The notes below the pieces were generated by a model. The model was not told where the DNA came from. It was given only the letters and a program-made list of their open reading frames with translations, and did no database searches. A stretch of 64,000 nucleotides of DNA. Origin: Chloroflexi bacterium OLB15. Lineage in GTDB: Bacteria > Chloroflexota > Anaerolineae > Aggregatilineales > Phototrophicaceae. The translations under genes and the position numbers were made by a program. This document shows, one piece after another, positions 17,522 to 26,768 of this stretch. The first letter of the stretch is position 1; every line of letters starts with the position of its first letter. The stretch is from contig LMZS01000157.1 of assembly GCA_001567085.1 (NCBI GenBank), positions 33,826 to 97,825 on the forward strand, written 5' to 3'.

Positions 17522-18804
17522 ATGCAGGGTGTTCTTGAGTATGATGGCATGAATTTTGCCGATCTGCTCGAAGCCTCATTCGCTCAAGCAGAAACGATTG
17601 AGCGCGGAGATATTGTTAGTGGCAGCGTTGTTGCCGCCGACGAACAAGGCTTGATTGTCAGCATCGAGGGCATGAAGCGCGATGGCGTGGTCATGCGTAA
17701 AGACCTTGAGCGTATGAACATTGAGCCAAGCAATTACACAATGGGCGACATCATTGACGTGATGATCGTGCGCATGGAAGACGAAGACGGCAACCTGCTG
17801 CTTTCAGTTTCACAGGCTCAGCAAACGGAAGACTGGAAGAAAGCCGAAGAACTGCTGGAAATTGAAGGTGTTTGGGAAGGGATCGTCGCCGATGCCAACC
17901 GGGGCGGCATCATTGTGCCCTTCGGTAACCTGCGCGGCTTCGTGCCCGCCAGCCACGTGCTGGATCTGCCGCGCGGCCTGAGCGAAGACGAGCGCAAGAT
18001 GCGTATGCAGCGCATGGTTGGGCAGCCGATCCCCCTGAAGGTGATCGAAGTCAACCGCAAGCGCCGCCGTTTGGTGTTCAGCCAGCGTGATGCCAGCAAG
18101 GGCAGCCGCGACCAGAACAAGGAACGCCTGTTGGATCAGCTTCAGGAAGGCGAAATTCGCCGGGGCGTGGTCAGCGGCCTGCGTGACTTTGGCGCGTTCG
18201 TTGATCTGGGCGGTGCTGACGGCCTGATCCACATTAGCGAACTGGCATGGCACCGCGTGAACCACCCCAAGGAAGTGCTGAAGGTGGGCGATGAGATTGA
18301 CGTGTTCATTCTGCGTTTGGACAGCGAAGGCAAGCGTATTGGCCTGAGCCTGAAGCGCATGCAGGAAAATCCATGGGCGACTGTGGAAGAGCATTACCAC
18401 GTTGGTCAGTTGGTTGAAGGCGTGATCAGCCGCGTAGCACAGTTCGGCGCGTTCGTCAGCTTGATCCGGGTATTGAAGCCCTGCTGCATACCAGCCAGAT
18501 TGCCGAGCCACCGCCGGAAGACCCGACGCTGGTAGTGCATGAAGGCCAGCGTTTGGTCATGCGCGTGATCAGCATCGAAGCAGACAAGCAGCGCCTCGGC
18601 CTGAGCTTGAAGGATGTGGCCGCTGAAGAAAAGACGCAGTTCCGCGCGGCAAAAGCCGAAGTTGAAGGTGAACTCGCGGAAACTGCGAACGAAAATGCAG
18701 TTGAGAGCGGCGATGTTATCGAAGCTGCCAGCGACGAAGCTGTTGAAATTCTGGACACTGCCGAAGCTGCCGTTAATGCGGAAGTGGAAGCCGAAACCGT
18801 CTAA
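17522..18804 (+). CDS. Ribosomal protein S1-like RNA-binding protein (frameshifted)
   Basis: A protein of about 428 residues with four S1 OB-fold domains and an acidic Ala/Glu-rich tail, resembling the second S1 protein at 62200. S1 helps the 30S subunit capture mRNA. The domain-3 block [22 protein letters not shown] is clear. The frame breaks in domain 4 at 18460-18462: after FGAFVSL the expected [13 protein letters not shown] continues only in another frame, so one base is missing (GG read as G in AGCTTGATCC). The downstream frame is open to 18804. The ATG at 17522 has GGGAG six bases upstream; a TTG at 17504 is less likely. Confidence 0.85.
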
Positions 18805-18832
18805 GTTTTGGCAGTTCAACACTGAATAACGA

Positions 18833-18858
18833 AACGGGGGCGCTATGCTCCCGTTTTT
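18833..18858 (+). terminator. Intrinsic terminator of the first S1 gene
   Basis: AACGGGGGC / GCTCCCGTT arms (one G-T pair) with a 5-base loop, followed by TTT. It lies 29 bases after the S1 stop. Confidence 0.75.
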
Positions 18859-19042
18859 GATTCTTAGTGTCCCCTGCTCTCTCTAGAAAACATGCAGCTT
18901 TGTCTATTTGTAAGGCTGCGCCAAAGCTTGTCTGCGCCAGCGTTCAATCTTGCCTGTAGATTTTTTTGTAAGCCTCCTTTACAATGCCAAATGCTGTGTA
19001 ACACAGCCAAATTTTTGATCGAAAGGGGGTGAATGCAGAAAC

Positions 19043-19243
19043 ATGGCGCATGTATCACTTAAGCCAAACGAATCGCAGGAATCGCTGCTTCGTCGCTTCC
19101 GCAAACGTGTGACCAACAGCGGCGTGCTGAGCACTGTCCGTCGTAAGCGTTGGTATATTTCGAAGAGCGAACTCCGCCGAATTGAGAAGAAGAAGGCGAT
19201 CCGCCGTGCTCGTCGCCGTCAACGTAACGCTACTATGCGTTAG
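19043..19243 (+). CDS. rpsU: 30S ribosomal protein bS21
   Basis: A 66-residue, very basic protein of the bS21 family, with an N-terminal part containing ESLLRRFRKRV, the aromatic RRKRWYISKSELRR segment, and an Arg-rich C terminus. It contacts the 16S rRNA 3' end region and assists initiation. AAAGGGGG lies about 15 bases before the ATG. A TACAAT hexamer at 18980-18985 may be its -10 element, but the -35 is poor. It is followed 120 bases later by infA, another initiation gene. Confidence 0.93.
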   Translation: MAHVSLKPNESQESLLRRFRKRVTNSGVLSTVRRKRWYISKSELRRIEKKKAIRRARRRQRNATMR

Positions 19244-19363
19244 TTTGACCCCGTGCTCGAACGATCTCCGCTTCCGCGCCAATTGGTTTTTGCCCACCCA
19301 TCAACCGCTGTCCATTTCGGGCAGCGGATGTTTTGTTTGTTCTAAGGAGTTGGAAGGCACGCT

Positions 19364-19621
19364 ATGGCAAATAAAGAAGATAAGATTGAAGTAGATGGTA
19401 TCGTCGTAGAGGCGCTGCCCAACACGCAGTTTCTGGTAGAACTGGAAAATGGTCACCGCCTACTGGCGTACCTTTCCGGCAAGATGCGTAAGTTCTATAT
19501 CCGTATTCTGCTGGGAGATCGTGTACGGGTTGAAATGACCCCGTATGATTTGAATCGTGGGCGCATCACTTATCGCTACCGTGACAACCGCCGCGACGGC
19601 GACGACGCCCCCGCAGAATAG
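19364..19621 (+). CDS. infA: Translation initiation factor IF-1
   Basis: An 85-residue single OB-fold protein matching IF-1: [26 protein letters not shown] at the start, [21 protein letters not shown] in the middle, and the [13 protein letters not shown] block. It binds the ribosomal A site during initiation. The C-terminal 12 residues are an acidic/Arg extension beyond the usual 72-residue length. Its 3' end overlaps in another frame with the annotated beginning of the next gene. Unusually, it is not beside secY/rpmJ. Confidence 0.95.
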   Translation: MANKEDKIEVDGIVVEALPNTQFLVELENGHRLLAYLSGKMRKFYIRILLGDRVRVEMTPYDLNRGRITYRYRDNRRDGDDAPAE

Positions 19622-21134
19622 CGCGCGCAGCATCGCCGGAATCAGGGCAGTTCTATCGTCTCCGCTCAGGTGGTGGCTGCCCCTCCTTTTGATTCTTATC
19701 TTTTTTGCTTCTCGAATCCCATTTTTAACTGAACTGCCGCTGCATAACGACGAAGGCTTACACCTAACGCGCGCCGTTGAGGTGTGGAATCTACATCCCT
19801 TCTGGGAAATTGGCGACGGCAAAATCGTCAACCACCTGGCAATCGCCCTGTTTTACCCGCAAAACGCGCCAGTATTTGCCGGGCGCATCGCCACTATTTT
19901 CATCTCAGTTTTAGGGCTGGCTGCCGCCTTCGCCATTGGCCGCCGCTTATCTGGAAATACTGGCGGGGCGCTGGTTGCAATATTGTGGATTTGCTCGCCC
20001 TATATCTTCTTTTATGAGCGCCTGGCATTCAGCGATGCCGAAGCTGGGGCGCTGGTGGTAGTGGCGATTGCCGCTAATCTAAAATTAGCGCGCAGTGGGG
20101 CGCTGCGTGATGCCGTCCTCACCGGTTTCTGGCTGGCGCTGGCCGTTTTATTCAAATTCACGGCTGCGCCTTACGCCCTCTCAATGCTGCTGATCACAAT
20201 GCTGCTGCCCGAATACGCGATGCGCCGCCGCCTTATAATGCTAATGGTGATTGCGCTAACCGGTATCGTGATGTTCGTCGTCCCTCTGGCCTATCTGATC
20301 CTGCGGCGCGAGCCATTATTCGAGATCGCGCTTGGCTGGATCGGCGTAGGCTCATCACAAGTGCAAGGGGCGGGTTTAAGCGGCAACATCACGCGCTTCA
20401 TCACCCTGATCGCAACCTTCGGCGTGCCTTTATGGGCAGTTTTGACGGCAGTCGGGCTGGCGCTTTTAGGCATCTTCCGGCGCAAAACCGGCATCATACT
20501 GCTGGCTGCGGCGCTGATCCCCTTTCTGCTCACGATAACGCTGGGGCGCGAAGTGCTGCCACGCCATTTTGCCGCTGCGCTGCCGATTCTGGTAACGCTT
20601 AGCGGTGCGGGGCTTAGCGCAGTCATTATCAAACTACCCACCCTGCCCCGCCGTTCGCTGGCATCTGGGATCGCCATCCTGCTGGCTGTGCCCTTCGCGC
20701 TTTTTGCCATCACCGCTTATGACGCCCCGCAAGATTTGCCGCTGCCGCTGGAAATACGCGCCGAACACATCACCGACCACAGTTCAGGTTTCGGCCTGCG
20801 CGCCGCCGTGTTCAACTTTCCGCGTTTGGTCACAGAACCGGATGCGGTAATTATCGCCAGTATGTTTCCGGATAGCTGCCGCCGCGCCAATTTTGAGGCC
20901 GCGCCGGGCTACGAAATGATATGCACCGCTGCGCCGGGCATAGAAGCGATCACGCAGGCGCTGGAGATGCATCCGGCGGTATATGTGTTAGCAGATACCG
21001 CACCACTGATCGGCGCAGATATTCCGGCGCTGGCTTCAGAATTGGGGATAATGGCTGAGCAAATTGGCGTGTACCCACGACCGGGAGAGCTGCCGGAAAA
21101 TGCCAGCGTAGTTCTCTGGAAATTGAGCCGCTAA
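19557..21134 (+). CDS. GT39-like membrane glycosyltransferase (uncertain start)
   Basis: Multi-pass membrane protein resembling the dolichyl/undecaprenyl-phosphate-sugar-dependent GT39/ArnT-like family. An acidic motif LHNDEGLH follows the first membrane helix, the usual position of the catalytic Asp, and about ten hydrophobic helices follow. The start is doubtful: the frame is closed just upstream, the only conventional start before the first helix is GTG at 19557, and this overlaps infA by 65 bases. A TTG near 19687 falls inside the helix. Convergent with DUF2254 with a 4-base overlap. The acceptor is unknown. Confidence 0.75.
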   Translation: MGASLIATVTTAATATTPPQNSARSIAGIRAVLSSPLRWWLPLLLILIFFASRIPFLTELPLHNDEGLHLTRAVEVWNLHPFWEIGDGKIVNHLAIALFYPQNAPVFAGRIATIFISVLGLAAAFAIGRRLSGNTGGALVAILWICSPYIFFYERLAFSDAEAGALVVVAIAANLKLARSGALRDAVLTGFWLALAVLFKFTAAPYALSMLLITMLLPEYAMRRRLIMLMVIALTGIVMFVVPLAYLILRREPLFEIALGWIGVGSSQVQGAGLSGNITRFITLIATFGVPLWAVLTAVGLALLGIFRRKTGIILLAAALIPFLLTITLGREVLPRHFAAALPILVTLSGAGLSAVIIKLPTLPRRSLASGIAILLAVPFALFAITAYDAPQDLPLPLEIRAEHITDHSSGFGLRAAVFNFPRLVTEPDAVIIASMFPDSCRRANFEAAPGYEMICTAAPGIEAITQALEMHPAVYVLADTAPLIGADIPALASELGIMAEQIGVYPRPGELPENASVVLWKLSR

Positions 21135-22489
21135 TCCGCCATGTGGGCGCAAGCCCGATGATAAGCATCCGCCAGCGCTTTCTGAGCATATTCGCTGGTA
21201 TGAATATGCTTGGCCTCGCCCCATACTACCCCTGCATAGCGCTGCAATATGCGCTGCTCATCAATGCTGTGCATCACCTCGCCCATCTGCCGGATGGTAT
21301 TCAGCAGATGCAGCATCACCATCAAATCACCTTTGCCGTAAAGCAGCACCTGATTAAAAGAGAGATGCAGCAGCCCGTCAAAAGTAATCACATTACTGAT
21401 CAGGCGCAAATTGCCTTCATCATCAAAACGGTATGGGGTTGGCAGACTACGCAGCGACGCCTTTGCCAGCGCCTCGCCAAGATGATCAATACAGGTCATA
21501 GCAGTGAACGGGTCATTGATGGCAGGGGATAAAGCCCGCGAAGCAATAACTACAAGCTGTGAAAAGAACAACTCGATATCTTGTACTGGCGAGCGGTGTG
21601 GCGACAGCGCAATAGCATCATGGAAACTCTGAAGCCCGCTGGTATCAAAGCGATCAGCCGGATACGCCCTCCCGATAATGCTGCCCTTTACGACAAACTG
21701 ACCGGGACGCGTGGAAACTTCAATCGCCCCATCACAAGCGCGCGCCAGATCAAAAATGCGCTGCTTATCGCAAGCGATCACGTAGCCCGTGCCCTGTGCC
21801 AGTATCGGCAAGCCTTCCGCCCTCAGGGTATCCAGCGATTGTACGGCCATCTCGCTCAATGGCGCTGGCGGCTCATTCGGGTCATCTTCCAGACGCAGCA
21901 TTTGGATATTGTGCAGCAGGGATCGCGTAATGTTGCCGATGATCGAGTTCGGGCGGATTGAAACGGCAATATGATGAATGAAATAGATCAGCGCCAGCAC
22001 ACAACACACCGCCAGAAAAATTGCGCCAACAGCCGATAAGCGGGGAACGAATGGCACTTCAGTTCGAACAGCGAAAGCGACCAGCACCAGCACACAGAAA
22101 ATGAATGTGCCTGTATAAATTCCAAAAACCGTATGCGCGCCGCGATCCCGAATGAAATTGCCGACGATCAGCGGCCCGTACTGCTGGCTCGCCAGTGTTA
22201 GCACGACCAGAATGAGCGAAAAGACCACCCCCACAATAGTGGCAATCGCGCCAGCGATCACCGAAAGCAGCGTAGCCCATGCTGAGCCATCAAGCGCCGA
22301 AGGATCGCCAACACCCGCCGCAATGCGCGCATTCAAACCAATATCAATTTGCGTGGTGATGATGGCGGCAATCGCAAAAATCAAGGTGATCAGGCCGGGA
22401 ATGAACCAGTAGCTATCGCGTAAATCTTCACGCGATAAGAACAGGCGCGTTTGCAGCGAACTCACAGATACACTCCTGAAAGCGATCAT
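21131..22489 (-). CDS. DUF2254 membrane protein
   Basis: A 452-residue protein of the DUF2254 family (predicted membrane proteins). There are about four membrane helices in the first 190 residues, with the recognisable stretch VVFSLILVVLTLASQQYGP and IGNFIRD-like GNFIRDRGAH. A soluble C-terminal region follows that contains SPAINDPFTAMTCIDHLGEAL. The family's function is not established. A terminator for the upstream gene ubiE lies between the two, so it is probably transcribed alone. Confidence 0.85.
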   Translation of the reverse strand: MIAFRSVSVSSLQTRLFLSREDLRDSYWFIPGLITLIFAIAAIITTQIDIGLNARIAAGVGDPSALDGSAWATLLSVIAGAIATIVGVVFSLILVVLTLASQQYGPLIVGNFIRDRGAHTVFGIYTGTFIFCVLVLVAFAVRTEVPFVPRLSAVGAIFLAVCCVLALIYFIHHIAVSIRPNSIIGNITRSLLHNIQMLRLEDDPNEPPAPLSEMAVQSLDTLRAEGLPILAQGTGYVIACDKQRIFDLARACDGAIEVSTRPGQFVVKGSIIGRAYPADRFDTSGLQSFHDAIALSPHRSPVQDIELFFSQLVVIASRALSPAINDPFTAMTCIDHLGEALAKASLRSLPTPYRFDDEGNLRLISNVITFDGLLHLSFNQVLLYGKGDLMVMLHLLNTIRQMGEVMHSIDEQRILQRYAGVVWGEAKHIHTSEYAQKALADAYHRACAHMAD

Positions 22490-22514
22490 GCTGGCAATTA
22501 TTTGACGCGAGTTT

Positions 22515-22555
22515 TAAACAAACGTCGTTTTAGGCGCAGAGTCTAAAACTGACGT
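22515..22555 (-). terminator. Intrinsic terminator of ubiE/menG
   Basis: Read on the minus strand, ACGTC-A-GTTTTAG pairs with CTAAAAC-GACGT around a 9-base loop, followed by TTTGTTT. It starts 12 bases after the methyltransferase stop. Confidence 0.75.
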
Positions 22556-22567
22556 TAGCTCTAGAAC

Positions 22568-23269
22568 TTACTTTTCTGCCCAGTGTACTGCCATTGTACC
22601 GAACATGAAGGTTTTATAGCTCACGTTACGGAAACCGGCATCGCGCATCAGTTGCGCAAGTTCATCAGGGGTTTTGAACTTTTGCGTTGATTCAGGTAAG
22701 TATTGGTAAGCATCGGCATTACCGCTAATGATGCGCCCAAGCGTAGGAATGCCGTACTTGAGATAGCCAACGATGAACGGCTTGAGCAAGTTTTGAGGCG
22801 GTGGCGCAGTGTCCAGCAGCACCAACCTGCCGCCTGGCTTTAATACACGTAATTGCTCGCTGAAAGCGCGGGGAATATCAATCACGTTGCGCATCAGGTA
22901 GCCTGCGGTTAAGGCATCAAAAGACGCCTCCGGGAAGGGCAGGTTCAGCGCGTCCGCGCCGCTCCACAACACCTGATCGCCCATCGGCATGGTTTTACCT
23001 ACCTGCATCATGCCCAGCGAAAAATCGCCGCCAACAGCCTGTATATCCGGCGTCCGGCGCAGCGCTTCAAAGGCAATATCGCCCGTACCTGTCGCCAGAT
23101 CAAGCAAAGAATCGCCCGCCTTCAGTTTCGCCTTATCCAGCATGAAACGCCGCCATTTCATATCCTGTCCGGCGGTCATCAGTCGGTTCATCAGGTTATA
23201 GCGCCCCGCGATCCGGTCAAACATATTCTGGACGTAAGCGGCGCGTTCTTTACCCTGGAGTGTAGTCAT
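22568..23269 (-). CDS. ubiE: Demethylmenaquinone/ubiquinone C-methyltransferase
   Basis: A 233-residue SAM-dependent methyltransferase of the UbiE/MenG/COQ5 family that performs the last C-methylation of the respiratory quinone. Visible are the N-terminal VQNMFDRIAGRYNLMNRLM, motif I LDLATGTGD (56-64), and LRVLKPGGRLVLLD. Whether it makes menaquinone or ubiquinone depends on the organism; for the inferred lineage menaquinone is more likely. It stands alone, with terminators on both sides on this strand. Confidence 0.93.
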   Translation of the reverse strand: MTTLQGKERAAYVQNMFDRIAGRYNLMNRLMTAGQDMKWRRFMLDKAKLKAGDSLLDLATGTGDIAFEALRRTPDIQAVGGDFSLGMMQVGKTMPMGDQVLWSGADALNLPFPEASFDALTAGYLMRNVIDIPRAFSEQLRVLKPGGRLVLLDTAPPPQNLLKPFIVGYLKYGIPTLGRIISGNADAYQYLPESTQKFKTPDELAQLMRDAGFRNVSYKTFMFGTMAVHWAEK

Positions 23270-23395
23270 AAGATTAGCTTCGATATTTGCAAGAGGTTAT
23301 AGCGCACATCCGGCAACGACTATTTATGTGCAGCGCTTAAATGATAGTCAAGTGCTATCACAGGTCAATGACGGATTGCGCGTTAAATAAAATGA

Positions 23396-23426
23396 GGGAT
23401 ACGGCCAGCATCACCAGCCATATCCC
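23396..23426 (-). terminator. Possible terminator after calcium ATPase gene
   Basis: GGGATA / TATCCC outer arms with partial inner pairing (GGC/GCC) around CTGGTGATGC, followed on the minus strand by TCATTTTATTT; 24 bases beyond the ATPase stop. Confidence 0.55.
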
Positions 23427-23449
23427 CCGAAAGCATCTCAACTATCGCC

Positions 23450-26416
23450 TTACAGGCTGGCGACCTCTGCCCGCTGCGGCGGTTGGTTAGGCTGCCTGCG
23501 TTCAATTACGCCGCGCACGTAGCGGAACACTTCACCGAGGATGAGCACCGGAGAGGTGATCGTGATGATCAGCAGCCAGTCGGTCAGGCTCAGCGGAACG
23601 GTGCGGAAAATATCGCCGCCAACTTGAATGATCAGGATGGTGCCGATAAAAATGGCAATGGCAATAATCCCAAAAAGACGGTTGCGGTTCAATCCCGCCA
23701 GCGCTGACGCATTCCGTCCAAACGCCCGCGCATTGAACAGGTTCCAGAACTGAAGCATCACGAAGGTGGCATAGAATATGGTCAGCTCGTAATCAGTGAC
23801 CGCGCCATCCTGTTGGATAAAAACCAGAAATGTGCCCAGCGTGACGATGAAGGCCACGCCCAGCCCCATGATCCGGCGCGCCATTGGCACGCTGATGATA
23901 AAGTCGCCCGGTTTACGCGGCTCCCTGTGCAGTACATCCGGCGTGGCAGGCTCAGTTGCCAGCGCCAGCGAAGCGAACGTATCCATAATCAGGTTGACCC
24001 ATAACATCTGGATAACCGTCAACGGGAATTCGACGCCGAGGAACGGGCCAAGCAGCGCCAGCCCTAACGCCGCGACGTTAATCGTCAACTGGAAAAGGAT
24101 GAAACGCTGAATGTTCTGATACAGCGAGCGCCCCCACATGACCGCGTTAACGATGCTGCCGAAAGAGTCGTCCAGCAGCACAATATCGCTGGCTTCCTTG
24201 GCGATATCAGTACCGCTGCCCATCGCCAGGCCAACATTAGCATAATTTAGCGCCGGGGCGTCATTGGTGCCGTCGCCAGTTACAGCGACGACTTCACCAG
24301 CCGATTGCAGCAGCGTGACCAGCCGCATTTTGTCGTGCGGACGGGCACGGGAAAGAATCTTGAGTTCTTTGGCCGCAGCCCGCGCAGCCTCATCATCCAT
24401 CGCCGCGAATTCCGCGCCGCTTAACAACGCGCCGGGACGGCCATCGTCCGTCGTTTCCCACAGGTTGATCTGCCGGGCAATTTCTTTTGCGGTTTCAGCG
24501 GTATCGCCCGTCACAATCTTGACCTTGATGCCCGCATCGCGGCAGGCACGAACGGCAGCAGGCACTTCAGGCCGCACCGGGTCAGAAATGGCGACATACC
24601 CCAACCAGATCAGGTGATGAACCTGCGCATCAAAATCGAAATCCAACGCCGCGCCCACAAGCCGATAAGCGAAACCAAGGGTGCGCATACCGCGTTTCTG
24701 GTAGGCCAAAAGCTGCTCTTCGATGCCGATGCGATACTCGTCAATCGGGGCGATCACGCCTTCGTCCAGCAAAATGCTGTCGCACTGCGCCATCACAATT
24801 TCAGGCGCGCCCTTTACATATAACACCGGGGCATCAAAGGCGGCAGACATGCCCACCGTCGCCATATATTTCAGATCAGCATCGAAGGGCTTTTGCGCCA
24901 GCATGGTCGTTGAAGAACGAACGCCGCTGTACTCAAGGCCGCGCTCATCTAGCCATAACAGCAGCGCCCCTTCCGTACCATCGCCCAAAGGCTTCACCGG
25001 CTGCCCCGGCACACGGCTGAGGTTAGCAGTGGTATTTGCAGCAAACGATTCCACAATCAATCGCGCTGCCTGTATATCCAGCGCATTCGTCAGCGGTTCT
25101 TCATCCAGCGAAGGGAAGCTGGTTTCTGCCACGCGCATCTGATTCAAGGTGAGCGTGCCAGTCTTATCTGAGCAAATGACGGTTGCCGCGCCAACGGTTT
25201 CAGTCGCAGGCATACGCCGAACGAGATTATTGGTTGCCGTCATGCGCCGCATACTGTAGGCAAGGCTGAGGGTGACGCTCATCGGCAAGCCTTCAGGCAC
25301 AGCCACCACGATGATCGTTACCGCCACCATGAAATAGCGCAAAAGCTGGATGCCTGCTTCAGCGGCCAGCCAATCCGCAGGCTGAGAAGGTAGCCCACCC
25401 AGCAAAATAGCGGCCAGCATACCTACTATAAACAGTGCGATACCTGCGCCAACCGGCTTCAGCCAGCCTATCAGGCCGCCCTGTTCCATCCACGCCATTT
25501 GTTCGCGCGGGCGACCGACTAACTCAAACGCATCATACACAATCGGCAGCCAAATACGGCTTAAAGCCACCAGCGCGCTAATCGAAAGGATGCCGATAAA
25601 CACCCAGTCGTCGCCCCGCGCCGCCAGATCGCCTACTGCCGCGCCGCGCACAACCAGCGCAATATAGGTAATCAAAGCCACCGTGAAACCTACTACGCCA
25701 ATTAACTTACTCAGGCGCTCTAGCTGTACATTCAACGGGGTTTGTTCGTCTGTTTCTTCGGTGGCAGAACGGGCAATTTCACCGATCTTGGTAGAATCAC
25801 CCACCGCTTCAATTTCCACCACACCACGCCCAACAGCCACCAACGTGCTTCTAAACACGCGCTCATCGTCGTGATCGGGCACGCCTTTCGTCACCGTTTT
25901 AACGACAGGTATCGATTCGCCGGTAAGCAGCGCTTCGTTGATCTGCATTTGAACGGCTTCGCGAACCACACCGTCCGCCGGAACTTCCTGCCCTTCTTCC
26001 AGCAGCACGATATCGCCAACGACCAGATCGCGGCGTGGCACCGTCAAATAAGCGCCTTCGCGAATGACGTTAATCAGCAGGTCATCGCTAGCCTGATTTA
26101 ATACGTCAAACTCGCGCCGCGCGCGGTATTCGTTGAAGAATGCCAGCGAAGTAGACAGCAAAATCGCGATGACAATGCCAATGCCTTCGGCATAATGTCC
26201 ATCTACTATCCCAACCGCGATGGTAATCACCGCCGCGATGATCAGGATGCGAATAACCGGATCTTCAAATTTTTCGAGATAGAGTTTCCACCAAGGCTCA
26301 CGCTTCGGTGGGGTTAAAATGTTCGAGCCATGCGCCTGCCTGCTCGCTTCGACCTGTGCCAGCGTTAACCCGTGAAAAGGCGTCGTCTGGCTTACTTTTT
26401 CTTCAGGGGATGCCAA
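23450..26416 (-). CDS. Calcium-translocating P-type ATPase, PMCA type
   Basis: A 988-residue P2-type cation pump. It has an N-terminal cation-ATPase domain, actuator motif LTGES (164-168), membrane helix 4 with PEGLP (374-378), phosphorylation site DKTGTLT (Asp417), hinge TGDGTNDAPAL, and a C-terminal set of six helices with NLIMDTFASLALATEP. It probably exports Ca2+. The segment between helices 3 and 4 (about residues 259-345) is unusually long and contains two extra hydrophobic stretches, which accounts for a length near 90 residues above bacterial PMCA relatives. No regulator is adjacent. Confidence 0.92.
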   Translation of the reverse strand: MASPEEKVSQTTPFHGLTLAQVEASRQAHGSNILTPPKREPWWKLYLEKFEDPVIRILIIAAVITIAVGIVDGHYAEGIGIVIAILLSTSLAFFNEYRARREFDVLNQASDDLLINVIREGAYLTVPRRDLVVGDIVLLEEGQEVPADGVVREAVQMQINEALLTGESIPVVKTVTKGVPDHDDERVFRSTLVAVGRGVVEIEAVGDSTKIGEIARSATEETDEQTPLNVQLERLSKLIGVVGFTVALITYIALVVRGAAVGDLAARGDDWVFIGILSISALVALSRIWLPIVYDAFELVGRPREQMAWMEQGGLIGWLKPVGAGIALFIVGMLAAILLGGLPSQPADWLAAEAGIQLLRYFMVAVTIIVVAVPEGLPMSVTLSLAYSMRRMTATNNLVRRMPATETVGAATVICSDKTGTLTLNQMRVAETSFPSLDEEPLTNALDIQAARLIVESFAANTTANLSRVPGQPVKPLGDGTEGALLLWLDERGLEYSGVRSSTTMLAQKPFDADLKYMATVGMSAAFDAPVLYVKGAPEIVMAQCDSILLDEGVIAPIDEYRIGIEEQLLAYQKRGMRTLGFAYRLVGAALDFDFDAQVHHLIWLGYVAISDPVRPEVPAAVRACRDAGIKVKIVTGDTAETAKEIARQINLWETTDDGRPGALLSGAEFAAMDDEAARAAAKELKILSRARPHDKMRLVTLLQSAGEVVAVTGDGTNDAPALNYANVGLAMGSGTDIAKEASDIVLLDDSFGSIVNAVMWGRSLYQNIQRFILFQLTINVAALGLALLGPFLGVEFPLTVIQMLWVNLIMDTFASLALATEPATPDVLHREPRKPGDFIISVPMARRIMGLGVAFIVTLGTFLVFIQQDGAVTDYELTIFYATFVMLQFWNLFNARAFGRNASALAGLNRNRLFGIIAIAIFIGTILIIQVGGDIFRTVPLSLTDWLLIITITSPVLILGEVFRYVRGVIERRQPNQPPQRAEVASL

Positions 26417-26768
26417 GTTCCTTACCCTCTTGAACGATCATACAAATTGAAAAAAGCGGAAATAAAAACTTGCGGGGTACGGGAATATTCCAATCATCAT
26501 AATGGATAATTTTAGAACCATTCCCCTAGATATTGGGGGGAGTTGATTTATGGAAACGGCACACTTCTCGCGTATTATCAGAACTTATGTTCCTGACAGA
26601 ATCCAAAATGGTTAAGAAGCTGTTTGAGGTGTTATTGAACGCAAAATATGGATCAATACCGTGTATTGTGGCTGCGCGTCGCGCTAGAATCCCCGCGCTG
26701 CCGGAGAAGGCATAGCTGCCGGATCGGAGTGAGGGTCTAGCATATTGTTAGCGCCGCTAATATGCAAA
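26417..26768. other. Intergenic region upstream of the calcium ATPase
   Basis: Holds the ATPase 5' region and the 3' end of the kinase transcript. A 60-codon frame at 26533-26715 on the plus strand has no ribosome site or family resemblance and I reject it. A near-palindrome at about 26741-26765 (TTAGCG / CGCTAA core with flanking GCATA / TATGC) lies just beyond the kinase stop and could form a 3' hairpin, although no T-run follows on the minus strand. Confidence 0.45.

Noticed and set aside
18450..18475. Programmed ribosomal frameshifting in the first S1 gene
   Set aside because: No slippery heptamer or downstream stimulator is visible, and S1 genes are not known to use it; a missing base is simpler.
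17810..18511. A 233-codon minus-strand frame opposite the first S1 gene
   Set aside because: Antisense shadow of a conserved coding region; His/Gln-rich, unlike a real protein.
26533..26715. A 60-codon plus-strand frame upstream of the calcium ATPase
   Set aside because: No ribosome site, no recognisable domain, and poor coding character.
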